64,000 bases of DNA from Demequina iriomotensis (lineage in GTDB: Bacteria > Actinomycetota > Actinomycetes > Actinomycetales > Demequinaceae): contig NZ_BBME01000016.1 in NCBI RefSeq assembly GCF_000971395.1, positions 124,001 through 188,000 on the forward strand. The letters run 5' to 3'. Position 1 is the stretch's first letter, and each line of letters opens with the position of its first letter. Of the stretch, positions 1-11,321 are shown one piece after another. The notes beneath the pieces are model-generated. The model ran no database searches. It saw only the letters and a list, made by a program, of their open reading frames with translations, and was not told where the DNA came from. The position numbers and the translations under genes were made by a program.

Positions 1-140
1 CGGTACTGCGTCACCGTCGTGGTCGTCGAGCTGAACGACGACGACGCCGCTCGCCCCTCGGGCGCCACGGACACGGCGACCACGAGCGTCATCACCATGG
101 CGACGAGCACTGCGATGAAACGCGTTCTGGTGTGCGACAT
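1..140 (-). CDS. Secreted protein, N-terminal fragment (partial)
   Basis: Reading leftward from the ATG at 140, the frame stays open to the window edge (46 codons). It encodes MSHTRTR, then a hydrophobic stretch (about residues 8-26), then VAPEGRAAS, which looks like a Sec signal peptide with an AxA-type cleavage region near residue 32. A Ser/Thr-rich segment follows. A purine-rich run (AGGGGGG) lies about 10 bases upstream. The rest of the protein is outside the window, so its function cannot be told. Confidence 0.6.
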   Translation of the reverse strand, partial: MSHTRTRFIAVLVAMVMTLVVAVSVAPEGRAASSSFSSTTTTVTQY

Positions 141-336
141 GACTTGGCATCCCCCCTGGTCCGCGCGCATCCGCCCGACCGGCGATCACAGTTGACCGAC
201 GTGGCAGATCGAACGGTATCGGCGACGCTCGCGCGATGTCAACGGAGCTTGCCGGCGATCGTGCGAGGTGAGGAGCGCCCGACCGCGGGGCGATCCGAGC
301 GCCGAGGACCTCGCAGGGCGCAACCCCCAAGAAACG

Positions 337-368
337 ACGAGGCGCGCCCCTCGCGGGACGCGCCTCGT
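337..368 (-). terminator. Terminator of the RNase E/G gene
   Basis: A 10-bp perfect inverted repeat, ACGAGGCGCG and CGCGCCTCGT, with a 12-base loop lies 19 bases past the RNase gene stop. Reading leftward it is followed by CGTTTCTT, a short T-rich tail, as expected for intrinsic termination of the leftward transcript. Confidence 0.7.
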
Positions 369-386
369 GCACAGAAGGCGGCGGAC

Positions 387-2732
<2,346 letters not shown>

Positions 2733-3180
2733 GCGGGTACCTCGAATCGAGACCGCCCACACGCGGTCCCGACATCATCGTCGTTCGCGGCTCACGATGC
2801 GTGGCCACGGAAGTCTGCTGGTCGCGGCGGACAGCGGCGATGGTGAGCGCCTATCCCCGATTTCCCGCCTCCGGCCTGTAGGCCGGCGAGATCGGTCGAG
2901 ACTGGCTGCTGCGTCCTTGCTGCGTCTGTCGCGCGGTTGGCGTCCGGTGTGGCTGGACGTCTGACCTGCCCGCCATTGTGTCACAGGCCGCTCGGATCCC
3001 GGGCATCCGCGTGTCGGCGTCGCGGATCTGCGCGCCGCCACAACGGCGTGATCCCTGCCAGAGGACGTGCGCCACGCGACGATGCTGGTGCGTGCGGGAG
3101 AGCCGGGACCATCGTCCCGATGCGGTCGGCCGCTCTCCGCACTAGTTTCTCTGCTTAAGCAACCTAGGAGGTCCCCGCCC
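2733..3180. other. Divergent intergenic region, rne / cydA
   Basis: This 448-base gap between divergent rne and cydA holds no convincing gene: frames crossing it are GC-rich shadows. It must carry both promoters. The last 80 bases hold the cydA control region, listed separately. TTGTGTCACA at 2976-2985 is a small palindrome resembling two fused Rex half-sites, but it lacks the usual spacer and is not called. Confidence 0.5.
3102..3148 (+). promoter_or_regulatory. cydA promoter with DevR/DosR-like box
   Basis: The palindrome GCCGGGACCATCGTCCCGAT (3102-3121) contains GGGAC-N4-GTCCC, the core of the DosR/DevR consensus known from mycobacteria (TTSGGGACTWWAGTCCCSAA); about 14 of 20 positions agree. 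A TAGTTT -10-like hexamer follows at 3143-3148, placing the box centre roughly 43 bases before the inferred start of transcription, a class-II activator position. The leader then carries AGGAGGT before the cydA ATG. That the regulator is the DevR-like protein at 10683-11300 is inference from proximity. Confidence 0.5.
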
Positions 3181-4656
3181 ATGGAAGCGCTCGAGCTTGC
3201 GCGCTGGCAGTTCGGCATCACCACCGTCTATCACTTCGTCCTGGTGCCGCTCACGATCGGTCTGTCCCTCCTCGTCGCGATCATGCAGACGGCATGGGTC
3301 CGGACCGGCAAGGAGAAGTGGCTCCGCCTCACGAAGTTCTACGGGAAGCTGCTGCTCATCAACTTCGCCCTCGGCGTCGCGACCGGCATCGTCCAGGAGT
3401 TCCAGTTCGGCATGAACTGGTCCGAGTACTCGCGGTTCGTCGGCGACGTGTTCGGCGCGCCGCTCGCGATGGAGGCGCTGCTGGCGTTCTTCCTCGAGTC
3501 GACGTTCCTGGGCCTGTGGATCTTCGGGTGGGACCGACTGCCCAAGAAGCTGCACCTGCTGTCGGTGTGGTGCTTCTCGATCGGCTCCCTGCTGTCGGCG
3601 TACTTCATCATCGCCGCGAACTCCTGGATGCAGCACCCCGTCGGCGCCGAGTACAACCCCGAGACGGGTCGCGCCGAGATGACCGACATCGGCGCGGTGC
3701 TCACCAACAACACGACGCTGGTCGCGTTCCCGCACGTCATCGCGACGGCGTTCCTGGTCGCCGGCACGTTCGTCGCCGGCATCGCCGTCTACTGGATGGT
3801 GCGCCGCCACCGGGAGGCCGCGGATCACGCCGATCTCCCGATGTACCGCACGGCCGCGCGCTTCGGCGCGGTGACGATGATCCTCGCAGGCATCGCCGTG
3901 ATCATCACGGGCGACGTGCAGGCGAAGCTGATGTTCGAGCAGCAGCCCATCAAGATGGCCGCGGCCGAGGGGCTCGTCGAGACCGAGCAGCCTGCGCCGT
4001 TCTCGTTGCTCGCGATCGGCAATCTCGCCGGAGACGACCCCTCCTCGGTGACGCACCTCATCGAGATCCCCGGCCTCACCTCGTACCTGGCGACCGGCGA
4101 CTGGAGCGCGGAGGTCACCGGCCTCGACGACCTCCAGGAGATCTACGCCGAGCGCTACGGCGCCACCACGCCCGACGGCGAGGAGATCGAGTACAGGCCC
4201 AACCTCGCGGTGACGTACTGGTCCTTCCGCCTCATGATCGGGCTCGCGGCCTTCTCCGCGGCGCTCGCCCTGGGGATCCTGTGGTTCACCCGCAAGAAGG
4301 GGGTGGTGACGCAGGGCTGGATGAAGATCCTGGCGCTCGTGTCGCTGCCGATGCCGTTCCTCGCCGCCAGCTTCGGCTGGATCTTCACCGAGATGGGCCG
4401 CCAGCCGTTCGTGGTCGCGCCCAACCCGACAGGGTCCGATCAGATCATGCTCATGACGCTCTTCGGCTACTCGAGCTCGGTCAGCGCCGGCGAGGTCCTC
4501 ACCTCGATGATCACGTTCACCGTCGTGTACGCGATCCTCGCCGTGTTCTGGTTCCGCCTCATGCAGCGGTACGCCAGCGAGGGCGCGCCGCACGTCGAGG
4601 AGCCCACCGTCCGAACCGACGACGACGCGTTCAAGCCGCTGTCGTTCGCGTACTGA
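3181..4656 (+). CDS. cydA: Cytochrome bd ubiquinol/menaquinol oxidase subunit I
   Basis: Quinol-oxidising, haem-bearing subunit of the high-affinity terminal oxidase in the cytoplasmic membrane. 491 aa with about nine membrane segments. The N-terminal LARWQFGITTVYHFVLVPLTIG carries the conserved haem-ligand His18 (family position 19). FGWIFTEMGRQPF near residue 400 matches the conserved GRQP motif. The quinol (Q) loop appears to be the short type usual in Gram-positives, shorter than in E. coli. The ATG at 3181 follows a strong AGGAGGT; upstream in-frame ATGs lie in the promoter. First gene of cydABDC and the downstream kinase. Confidence 0.96.
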   Translation: MEALELARWQFGITTVYHFVLVPLTIGLSLLVAIMQTAWVRTGKEKWLRLTKFYGKLLLINFALGVATGIVQEFQFGMNWSEYSRFVGDVFGAPLAMEALLAFFLESTFLGLWIFGWDRLPKKLHLLSVWCFSIGSLLSAYFIIAANSWMQHPVGAEYNPETGRAEMTDIGAVLTNNTTLVAFPHVIATAFLVAGTFVAGIAVYWMVRRHREAADHADLPMYRTAARFGAVTMILAGIAVIITGDVQAKLMFEQQPIKMAAAEGLVETEQPAPFSLLAIGNLAGDDPSSVTHLIEIPGLTSYLATGDWSAEVTGLDDLQEIYAERYGATTPDGEEIEYRPNLAVTYWSFRLMIGLAAFSAALALGILWFTRKKGVVTQGWMKILALVSLPMPFLAASFGWIFTEMGRQPFVVAPNPTGSDQIMLMTLFGYSSSVSAGEVLTSMITFTVVYAILAVFWFRLMQRYASEGAPHVEEPTVRTDDDAFKPLSFAY

Positions 4657-4669
4657 GGAGTCCCCGCTC

Positions 4670-5692
4670 ATGGAACTTGCAGAATTCTGGTTCATCCTCA
4701 TCGCGGTGCTGTGGACCGGCTACCTGGTCCTCGAGGGCTTCGACTTCGGCGTCGGCATGCTCATGCCGATCATCGGCCGGTCCAACAAGGGCCGCCGCGT
4801 GGTCCTCAACACCATCGGCCCCGTGTGGGACGGCAACGAGGTCTGGCTGCTCACCGCGGGCGGCGCGACCTTCGCGGCGTTCCCCGAGTGGTACGCCACC
4901 ATGTTCTCAGGCTTCTACCTGCCGCTGCTGCTCATCCTGGTCGCGCTCATCGTGCGCGCGGTGGCGATCGAGTACCGTGGGAAGATCAACGACCAGACGT
5001 GGCGCACGCGCTGGGACTACGTGATCATCGGCTCGGCGTGGGTGCCCTCCATCCTCTGGGGAGTCGCCTTCGCGAACCTCGTGCGGGGCGTCGAGCTCGA
5101 CGCCGACCACCAGTACGTGGGGAACTTCTTCGACCTGCTCAGCCCGTTCGCCCTGCTCGGCGGGCTGGTGACGCTGTCGCTGTTCCTGTCGCACGGTGCG
5201 ATCTTCCTGTCGCTCAAGACGGACGGCGAGATCCGTGAGCGCGCGGAGGCCTTCGCGCGCAAGGCGTCGCTCGTCGCGATCGCCGTCGCGGGCGCCTGGG
5301 CCGTCTGGGCCCAGCTCGCCTACTCCCGCAACACGTGGACCTGGGCCGCCGTGGCGCTGGCCGCGGTCGCGCTGGTCGGGGCGTGGTTCTCGACCCTCAA
5401 GGGTCGCTTCGGCTGGGCGTTCATCGCCAACGCGATCGCGATCGTGGGGGCCGTCACGCTCATCTTCGGTGCGATGTTCCCCAACGTCATGCCGGCGCTG
5501 GACCCGGCGAACTCGCTCACCGTCGACAACGCGTCCTCGACCGACTACACGCTCACCGTGATGACGTGGGTCGCCGTCATCATGACCCCGGTGGTGCTCG
5601 CGTACCAGGCATGGACCTACTGGGTGTTCCGCAAGCGCCTGTCGCTCGAGCACATCCCCGAGCACACCGAGCTGACCTTCACGAAGGGCTGA
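4670..5692 (+). CDS. cydB: Cytochrome bd oxidase subunit II
   Basis: 340 aa, about eight to nine membrane helices, partner of CydA. The N-terminus (ELAEFWFILIAVLWTGYLVLEGFDFGVGML) is characteristic of the family, followed by GPVWDGNEVWL and FPEWYATMFSGFYLPLLLIL. It starts 13 bases after cydA behind GAGGAG, so the two are translated from one message. The ATG at 4670 is the only sensible start. Confidence 0.96.
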   Translation: MELAEFWFILIAVLWTGYLVLEGFDFGVGMLMPIIGRSNKGRRVVLNTIGPVWDGNEVWLLTAGGATFAAFPEWYATMFSGFYLPLLLILVALIVRAVAIEYRGKINDQTWRTRWDYVIIGSAWVPSILWGVAFANLVRGVELDADHQYVGNFFDLLSPFALLGGLVTLSLFLSHGAIFLSLKTDGEIRERAEAFARKASLVAIAVAGAWAVWAQLAYSRNTWTWAAVALAAVALVGAWFSTLKGRFGWAFIANAIAIVGAVTLIFGAMFPNVMPALDPANSLTVDNASSTDYTLTVMTWVAVIMTPVVLAYQAWTYWVFRKRLSLEHIPEHTELTFTKG

Positions 5693-5698
5693 CGCTCC

Positions 5699-7291
5699 TT
5701 GAAGCCGCTCGATCCGAGGCTCATCCGTCGGATCGGCCCGGCCCGCCGTTACATCCTCGTGACGGCGGGCCTGGGCTTTCTGACGGCCCTGCTCATCCTC
5801 GCCCAGGCGCTGCTGATCGCGCGCCTGCTCGCACCGGTGCTGGCCCCCGCCCCGCTCACGGAGGACGGCCTGCACTGGTGGGGTCGCCTGATCCCCGAGG
5901 GGACCCGCACCCTCGCGACGGGCCTCGCCGCCCTCGCCGCGGTGGTGCTCGCGCGCACCGCCATCGCGTGGCTCCAGGAGCGTCTCGCGCACCGCGCGGG
6001 CGTGCGCGTGGTCGCCCGGCTGCGCGAGATGGTGGTGGCGCACGTCGCGTCACGCGGACCCCGCTGGGACACGGGCGGCCGCACCGCCCAGGCCGCGACG
6101 CTCGTCACGCGCGGGCTCGACGACCTCCTCCCCTACTTCGTGCGGTACCTGCCCCAGCTCGCGCTCGCGCTCACGGTGACCCCCGTGATGATCGTGGTGG
6201 TGCTCGGCCTCGACTGGCTCTCTGCGGTCATCGTCGTCGCCACGCTGCCCCTGGTGCCCGTCTTCATGATCCTCGTCGGCCTCGTGACGCAGGAGCGCTC
6301 GGAGCGCCACCTCGCGGCGATGCAGCGCCTCGGGGCGCGCACGCTCGACCTCATCGAAGGGCTGCCCACGCTCAAGGCGCTCGGGCGCGAGCGCGGCCCG
6401 GCCTCGCGCGTGCGCGAGCTCGGCGACGCGCAGCGCCGCGCGACGATGGGCTCGCTGCGCGTCGCGTTCCTGTCAGGCATGGTGCTCGAGCTGCTCACCA
6501 CGCTCGCGGTCGCGATCGTCGCCGTGACGATGGGCTTCCGCCTGGTCGCGGGCGGCATCGGCATCGAGACCGCGCTCGCCGTGCTCGTGCTCGCGCCGGA
6601 GGTCTACCTCCCGTTGCGCAACGTGGGCATGCACTTCCACGCCTCCGCGGACGGCCTGGCGGCGGCCGATGCAGCGTTCGCGCTGCTCGACGAGGCGGAC
6701 GCCGCGCCCTCCAGGGCCACGCTCGGCCCGGCGCCCGACCCGCGGGGCCTCCCGCTCACCGTGACGGGCCTCTCGGTCGCGACCCCGGCGGGCACACGCC
6801 TGGCGCCGGCCGCGCTCTCGTTCACGGCGTCCCCCGGCACGATCACCGCGCTGCGGGGCCCCAACGGCGACGGCAAGTCCACCGCCCTGCTCGCGCTCAC
6901 CGGGCTGCTCACGCCGGATGCCGGCGCCGTCAGCGTGGACGGCACGGCGGTGCTGAGCGCCGACGCCGCCGTCGACGAGCCCTCGTGGCTCGCGCACGTC
7001 GCCTGGGTCCCTCAACGGCCCGACCTCGGACCCGCCGGGCGCACGCTCTCGCTGGGCCAGCGTCAGCGCACCGCGCTCGCTCGCGCCTTCGAGTCCGGCC
7101 GGGCCGTGGTCCTGCTCGACGAGCCCACCTCGCACCTCGACCGTGCCTCCCGCGCCGAGGTCATCGCCGGGATGCGGGCGCTCGCCGACGGCGGCGCCAC
7201 GGTCGTGGTCGCCACCCACGAGGCGGAGGTGCTCGCCGCCGCCGATGCGGTGGTCGACGTCACCGCCGCCCGGCTTGAGGCGACGGCATGA
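5699..7291 (+). CDS. cydD: ABC transporter CydD, cytochrome bd assembly
   Basis: One half of the heterodimeric CydDC exporter needed to assemble cytochrome bd (reductant/thiol or haem traffic, by family knowledge). The membrane domain covers about residues 15-320; the ATPase has Walker A GPNGDGKST (Asp where Ala is usual), signature LSLGQRQR and Walker B VVLLDEPTSHLD. 530 aa is typical. Start is TTG at 5699, six bases after the cydB stop, with no clear Shine-Dalgarno, implying re-initiation after cydB. The 3' end overlaps cydC by 4 bases (ATGA). Confidence 0.92.
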   Translation: MKPLDPRLIRRIGPARRYILVTAGLGFLTALLILAQALLIARLLAPVLAPAPLTEDGLHWWGRLIPEGTRTLATGLAALAAVVLARTAIAWLQERLAHRAGVRVVARLREMVVAHVASRGPRWDTGGRTAQAATLVTRGLDDLLPYFVRYLPQLALALTVTPVMIVVVLGLDWLSAVIVVATLPLVPVFMILVGLVTQERSERHLAAMQRLGARTLDLIEGLPTLKALGRERGPASRVRELGDAQRRATMGSLRVAFLSGMVLELLTTLAVAIVAVTMGFRLVAGGIGIETALAVLVLAPEVYLPLRNVGMHFHASADGLAAADAAFALLDEADAAPSRATLGPAPDPRGLPLTVTGLSVATPAGTRLAPAALSFTASPGTITALRGPNGDGKSTALLALTGLLTPDAGAVSVDGTAVLSADAAVDEPSWLAHVAWVPQRPDLGPAGRTLSLGQRQRTALARAFESGRAVVLLDEPTSHLDRASRAEVIAGMRALADGGATVVVATHEAEVLAAADAVVDVTAARLEATA

Positions 7292-8946
7292 GCGCGGCAC
7301 CACGCTCCGACCTCGCCGTCCTGCGCGACGCGATCCGCGACACCGGCGTGTCCCGCTGGGCCGTCGTGCGCGCGGTGCTCGCGGGGACGATGGCGCTCGG
7401 CTCCGCGGTGGGGCTCGCCGCCGTCGCCGCGTGGCTCATCGCGAAGGCCGCGCAGATGCCCTCCCCCGCGGACATCGCGCTCGCCGCGACCGTGGTGCGA
7501 TTCTTCGGGATCTCGCGCGGGCTGTTCCGCTACCTCGAGCGCCTCGCCAGCCACGACGCCGCCCTGCGCGGCGTGGTGACGCTGCGTGAGCGCGCCTACG
7601 ATCGCCTCGCCCGCTCCGACGCGCGCGTGATCCTGGGCCTGCGCCGCGGGGACATCGTCGCGCGCATGGGTGCCGACCTCGACGCGATCGGCGACGTGCT
7701 GGTGCGTGCGGTCATCCCGCTCGCGGTGGCGGTGTCCGTCTCCGCGATCGCGGTCGCGATCGTCGCGGTCATCCTGCCCCCGGCGGGAGCCGTGCTGGCG
7801 CTGTGCCTCGTCCTCGCGGGCGGGGTCCCGGCGCTGCTGACGGCGCGGTCGGCGCGCATCGCGGCCGTCGTCGGCACCCGCGCCCGCGCCGAGGTGTCGG
7901 CGGCGGCGTTGTCCGCCATGGACGGCGCCACCGAGCACCGCGCCTGGGGCACGGCGCACGAGGCGACCGCCGCCCTCGCCCGCGCCGACCGGGAGGCCGA
8001 GCACGCCCACGAGCTCGCCGCCCGCCCGGCGGCGTGGGCCGCCGGCTCCCAGGCGCTGTTCTCCGGGATCGCGCTGGTCGCGCTGGTCGGGCTCGGCGTG
8101 CTGGCGGTCCAGGCGGGCGAGCTCGACGGCCCGCTCGCCGCGGTGGTCGCCCTGCTCCCCCTCGCGGCCTTCGAGGCCGTGGGCACGGTGCCGCCCGCGG
8201 TGCAGCAGTACTACCGCTCGGCCGCCGCGGCGCGCCGGCTCGCGGAGCTCACCGAGGACGCGGGTGCCGCGACCACGGGCGCCGCCGGTGACGCCGCGGT
8301 CCCGGCGCCCGGCGCATCGTCCCTCTCCCTCGACGCGCTGAGCGTCGCCTGGCCCGGGATGACGCCCACGCGGCCCGTGACGGCGCACGTCGCGCCGGGC
8401 GAGGTCCTCGCCGTGGTGGGACGCTCAGGTGTGGGGAAGACGACGCTGCTCGCCACCCTCGCGGGCGCGTTGCCGCCGGCGAGCGGCACGGTGCGCGTCG
8501 GCGGCGCATCGTCCTCGCCCGCCCTCACCGGCGCGGTGGTCGCGATGACGGCCGAGGACGCCCACGTGTTCGGGACCACGGTGCTCGAGAACCTGCGCGT
8601 GGCGCGCGGGGACGTCGACGAGACCCAGGCGTGGGACGCCCTCGCGCTTGTGGGGCTCGACGGCTGGGTCGAGGGCCTGCCCGACGGGATCGACACCGAG
8701 CTGGGCGCCGGGGGGCGCACCGTGTCGGGCGGCGAGCGCCGGCGGCTGCTCCTCGCGCGCACGAGCCTCGTGCCGGCGCCCGTGATCCTCATCGACGAGC
8801 CCGCCGAGCACCTGGACGATGCGGGCGCGGACGCGGTGCGGGCGATGGTGACCCGGATGCGCCGCGAGGGCCGTACGGTTGTCCTCGTCACCCACGACCT
8901 CGCGCTGCTCGACCTCGCGGATTCGGTGGTGAGCCTCGATGACTGA
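7288..8946 (+). CDS. cydC: ABC transporter CydC, cytochrome bd assembly
   Basis: Second half of CydDC. 552 aa: membrane domain (about residues 20-310), then an ATPase with Walker A GRSGVGKTT, signature VSGGERRRLLLART and Walker B VILIDEPAEHLD. The ATG overlaps the cydD stop (ATGA), so translation is coupled. The end overlaps the sensor-kinase start by 8 bases, tying oxidase assembly and sensing into one operon. It contains GGACGATGC motifs on both strands. Confidence 0.92.
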   Translation: MSAAPRSDLAVLRDAIRDTGVSRWAVVRAVLAGTMALGSAVGLAAVAAWLIAKAAQMPSPADIALAATVVRFFGISRGLFRYLERLASHDAALRGVVTLRERAYDRLARSDARVILGLRRGDIVARMGADLDAIGDVLVRAVIPLAVAVSVSAIAVAIVAVILPPAGAVLALCLVLAGGVPALLTARSARIAAVVGTRARAEVSAAALSAMDGATEHRAWGTAHEATAALARADREAEHAHELAARPAAWAAGSQALFSGIALVALVGLGVLAVQAGELDGPLAAVVALLPLAAFEAVGTVPPAVQQYYRSAAAARRLAELTEDAGAATTGAAGDAAVPAPGASSLSLDALSVAWPGMTPTRPVTAHVAPGEVLAVVGRSGVGKTTLLATLAGALPPASGTVRVGGASSSPALTGAVVAMTAEDAHVFGTTVLENLRVARGDVDETQAWDALALVGLDGWVEGLPDGIDTELGAGGRTVSGGERRRLLLARTSLVPAPVILIDEPAEHLDDAGADAVRAMVTRMRREGRTVVLVTHDLALLDLADSVVSLDD

Positions 8947-10567
8947 ACCGTCCCCCCGCAAGGAGCCCCGCTTGTCGGACGCGATGACCGATGCGATCGT
9001 GTCGCTCAACCTCGAGCTCGACCTCGATCACACGCTCGACATGCTGCTGACGGCGCTCGTCGCGCAGACCGGCGCGAAGTTCGCCGCGATCAACGTGCTC
9101 GACGACGAGGGCATCAGCGTCGACTTCCACTACACGGGCATGCCCGAAGGGGTGTGGGACCACATCCGGCGCGCACCGAACGCCGTCGGCGTGCTCGGGC
9201 AGATCCCCGACGAGGGCACGCTGGTGCTCGCCGACCTCACGCAGCATCCGGCGTTCCAGGGCATGCCCAAGCACCACCCGCCGATGGGCTCGTTCCTGGG
9301 CACGGCGCTGCGCGTGCGCGGCAGCGTGTTCGGCTACCTCTACCTCGCGAGCAAGCCCGGCGAGTTCACGCCGGAGGACGAGGCCGCGGTCGCGGCGCTC
9401 GCCGCCGCCGCCGCCGTCGCGATCGACAACGCCGTGCTGTACGAGAAGGCGCTCGCGCGCGAGCGGTGGCTCACCGCCTCGCAGGACATCACCACCGCGC
9501 TGCTCGCGGATCCGGGCGACGAGGAGGTCTTCGAGACGATCGTGAGGTCGGCGAAGGACCTCGCGGGCGCCGTGAACGTCGCGCTCGTGCTCCCCGGCAT
9601 GGACGAGACGTGGACGATGGAGATCACCGCCGGCCCGCGCGCCTCCGAGCTGCTCGGGCTCGAGCTGCCCCAGGAGGGGCGCGCGATCGAGGCGATCCGC
9701 TCGGGCGAGGGCGTCATCGCGACCGAGCCCCCGGGGAGCATCGTCCTCGAGGCGGTCCAGTCATTCGGCCCCACGATGTACGCGCCGCTGTCGGCCGAGC
9801 ATCGTCCCGTCGGGCTCCTCATGCTGTGGCGCGACCGCGGCATGCCCTCCTTCTCCTTCGAAGACCTCGAGATCGCGCAGCGCTTCGCGACGCAGGCGGC
9901 CATGGCGCTGTCCGTCGCCGAGCTCCAGCACGTGAAGAGCAAGACCACGCTCCTGGAAGAGCGGCAACGGCTCGCGGACGACCTTCACGACTTCGTGTCG
10001 CAGGAGCTGTTCGCGACCGCGATGCAGATCGAGTCGATCGCGGGCGACCTCGAGCCGCGGCTGTCCACGCGCCTGCTCCGCACGCTCGACCACGTCAAGC
10101 GCGCCCAGCGCGAGGTCCGTGGCGTCATGAGCTCGCTCGCGGGGCACCGCACCTCGGAGCCGATCTCGGAGCGGATCCGCCGCGAGATCGTCATGGGGAC
10201 GGACTCGCTGGGCTTCGCGCCGCGCATCCAGGTCGACTGGGCGCAGGTCTCCCACGCCATCGCGGGCGACCCGTCCCTGTCGGACGACGTGGTCGCGGTG
10301 GTCCGCGAGCTGCTGTCCAACGTGGCGCGCCACTCCGAGGCGACCTCGGTCTACATGGCGATCTCGGGCGACGAGGGACGTGTGGCGGTCACCGTGTCCG
10401 ACGACGGCATCGGCCCCGGCGGCGCGACCAACCGGCACTCCGGCACGTCGAACCTGGCGAACCGTGCGCTGCGCCGCAACGGCACCTTCACGCTCGCGCC
10501 CTCGCGCCCCGGCGCGGCGCGGCCGGGCACGGTGGCGGAGTGGAACGTGGAGGCGGCGGGCCGCTAG
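8939..10567 (+). CDS. DevS/DosS-like GAF-GAF sensor histidine kinase
   Basis: 542 aa cytoplasmic kinase. GAF-A (about 25-165) contains GMPKHHPPMGSFLGTALRVR, closely matching the HHPPM..FLG region of mycobacterial DosS/DosT, where GAF-A binds haem and senses O2/NO/CO. GAF-B covers about 185-325. The HisKA_3 box is ERQRLADDLHDFVSQ with phospho-acceptor His350. The ATPase has N-box RELLSNVARHSEAT and G-box VSDDGIGPGG. No membrane segment. Overlapping cydC by 8 bases and facing a DevR-like regulator, it probably tunes cyd expression to oxygen or redox state. Whether it binds haem cannot be told from sequence. Confidence 0.88.
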   Translation: MTEPSPRKEPRLSDAMTDAIVSLNLELDLDHTLDMLLTALVAQTGAKFAAINVLDDEGISVDFHYTGMPEGVWDHIRRAPNAVGVLGQIPDEGTLVLADLTQHPAFQGMPKHHPPMGSFLGTALRVRGSVFGYLYLASKPGEFTPEDEAAVAALAAAAAVAIDNAVLYEKALARERWLTASQDITTALLADPGDEEVFETIVRSAKDLAGAVNVALVLPGMDETWTMEITAGPRASELLGLELPQEGRAIEAIRSGEGVIATEPPGSIVLEAVQSFGPTMYAPLSAEHRPVGLLMLWRDRGMPSFSFEDLEIAQRFATQAAMALSVAELQHVKSKTTLLEERQRLADDLHDFVSQELFATAMQIESIAGDLEPRLSTRLLRTLDHVKRAQREVRGVMSSLAGHRTSEPISERIRREIVMGTDSLGFAPRIQVDWAQVSHAIAGDPSLSDDVVAVVRELLSNVARHSEATSVYMAISGDEGRVAVTVSDDGIGPGGATNRHSGTSNLANRALRRNGTFTLAPSRPGAARPGTVAEWNVEAAGR

Positions 10568-10576
10568 CCCTCCGCT

Positions 10577-10674
10577 TGACACTCACAACGGAGTGAGTCC
10601 CGGTTCGCCTGCGTGTCGCGGCTCCCGGCCCGGTCTGTGCCGGCGTGTCGCGCCGAACTCCGTTGCCTCTGTCA
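10577..10674. repeat. 98-bp dispersed inverted-repeat element, copy 1
   Basis: The element begins TGACACTCACAACGGAGT and ends ACTCCGTTGCCTCTGTCA, so its ends are imperfect inverted repeats. Inside are two GTGTCGCG boxes (around 10613 and 10644). It fills the gap between the convergent kinase and regulator genes. Copies 2 (24490-24587) and 3 (27740-27837) are the same length. The folded RNA could act as a bidirectional terminator. Confidence 0.8.
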
Positions 10675-10682
10675 GGTGGGGG

Positions 10683-11300
10683 TCAACCGCGGAAGGAGTG
10701 CGCGCGCTTCGCGGTCGCCCACGCGACCACCTGCGTGCGACGCTGCAGGCCCATCTTCGCGAGCACGCTCGTGACGTGGTTCTTCACGGTCTTCTCCGCG
10801 ATGCCCAGCTTCTCCGCGATCTCGCGGTTGGCCAGGCCCGCGCCCACGAGGTCGAGCACGCGGCGCTCCATCGGGGTGAGGCGGGCCACCACGTCGTCCT
10901 CGTGCACGCTGATGTGCTGGCCGTGCTCACGGCCGCTGGCGGCGTCGCGGACGGCCTTGAGGACCTCGTGCGAGTCGGCGGTCTTGGCGAGGAACACGTC
11001 GGCGCCGGCGTTGCGGGCCGCGGCACGCGCCTCGTCGTCGTCGTAGCTGGTCAGCACCACGATGTGGGTGTCGGGCAGCTTCGCGCGGACGTGGTTGATG
11101 ACGTCCAGGCCCGTGCCGTCCGGCAGCCGCAGGTCGGACAGGATGACCTGCGGGCGCACGGCCTCGGCACGGCGCACGGCCTGCGCCACGGTCGAGGCCT
11201 CGGCGACGACGGCGATGCCGTCCGCGCGCTCGAGGATGTCGCAGATTCCGCGTCGGACGACCTCGTGGTCGTCGAGCACCAGCACCGTGATGTCAGACAT
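10683..11300 (-). CDS. DevR/DosR-like LuxR-family response regulator
   Basis: 205 aa. Receiver domain with acidic pocket LDDH, phospho-acceptor Asp56 (ILSDLRLPDG) and conserved Lys in FLAKTA, then a LuxR/NarL HTH (LTPMERRVLDLVGAGLANREIAEKLGIAEKTVKNHVTSVLAKMGLQRRTQ). The tail QRRTQVVAWATAKR resembles mycobacterial DevR. Convergent with, and probably phosphorylated by, the kinase at 8939-10567; the GGGAC-N4-GTCCC box before cydA is the obvious target. A TAGCAT hexamer lies 7 bases before the ATG with no Shine-Dalgarno, so the mRNA may be leaderless. Confidence 0.88.
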   Translation of the reverse strand: MSDITVLVLDDHEVVRRGICDILERADGIAVVAEASTVAQAVRRAEAVRPQVILSDLRLPDGTGLDVINHVRAKLPDTHIVVLTSYDDDEARAAARNAGADVFLAKTADSHEVLKAVRDAASGREHGQHISVHEDDVVARLTPMERRVLDLVGAGLANREIAEKLGIAEKTVKNHVTSVLAKMGLQRRTQVVAWATAKRAHSFRG

Positions 11301-11321
11301 AAGGGAGATGCTACAGCGGTC

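Noticed and set aside
2976..2985. TTGTGTCACA as a Rex operator before cydA
   Set aside because: Rex needs TTGTGA-N6-TCACAA-like spacing; this has no spacer and lies about 200 bases upstream of cydA.
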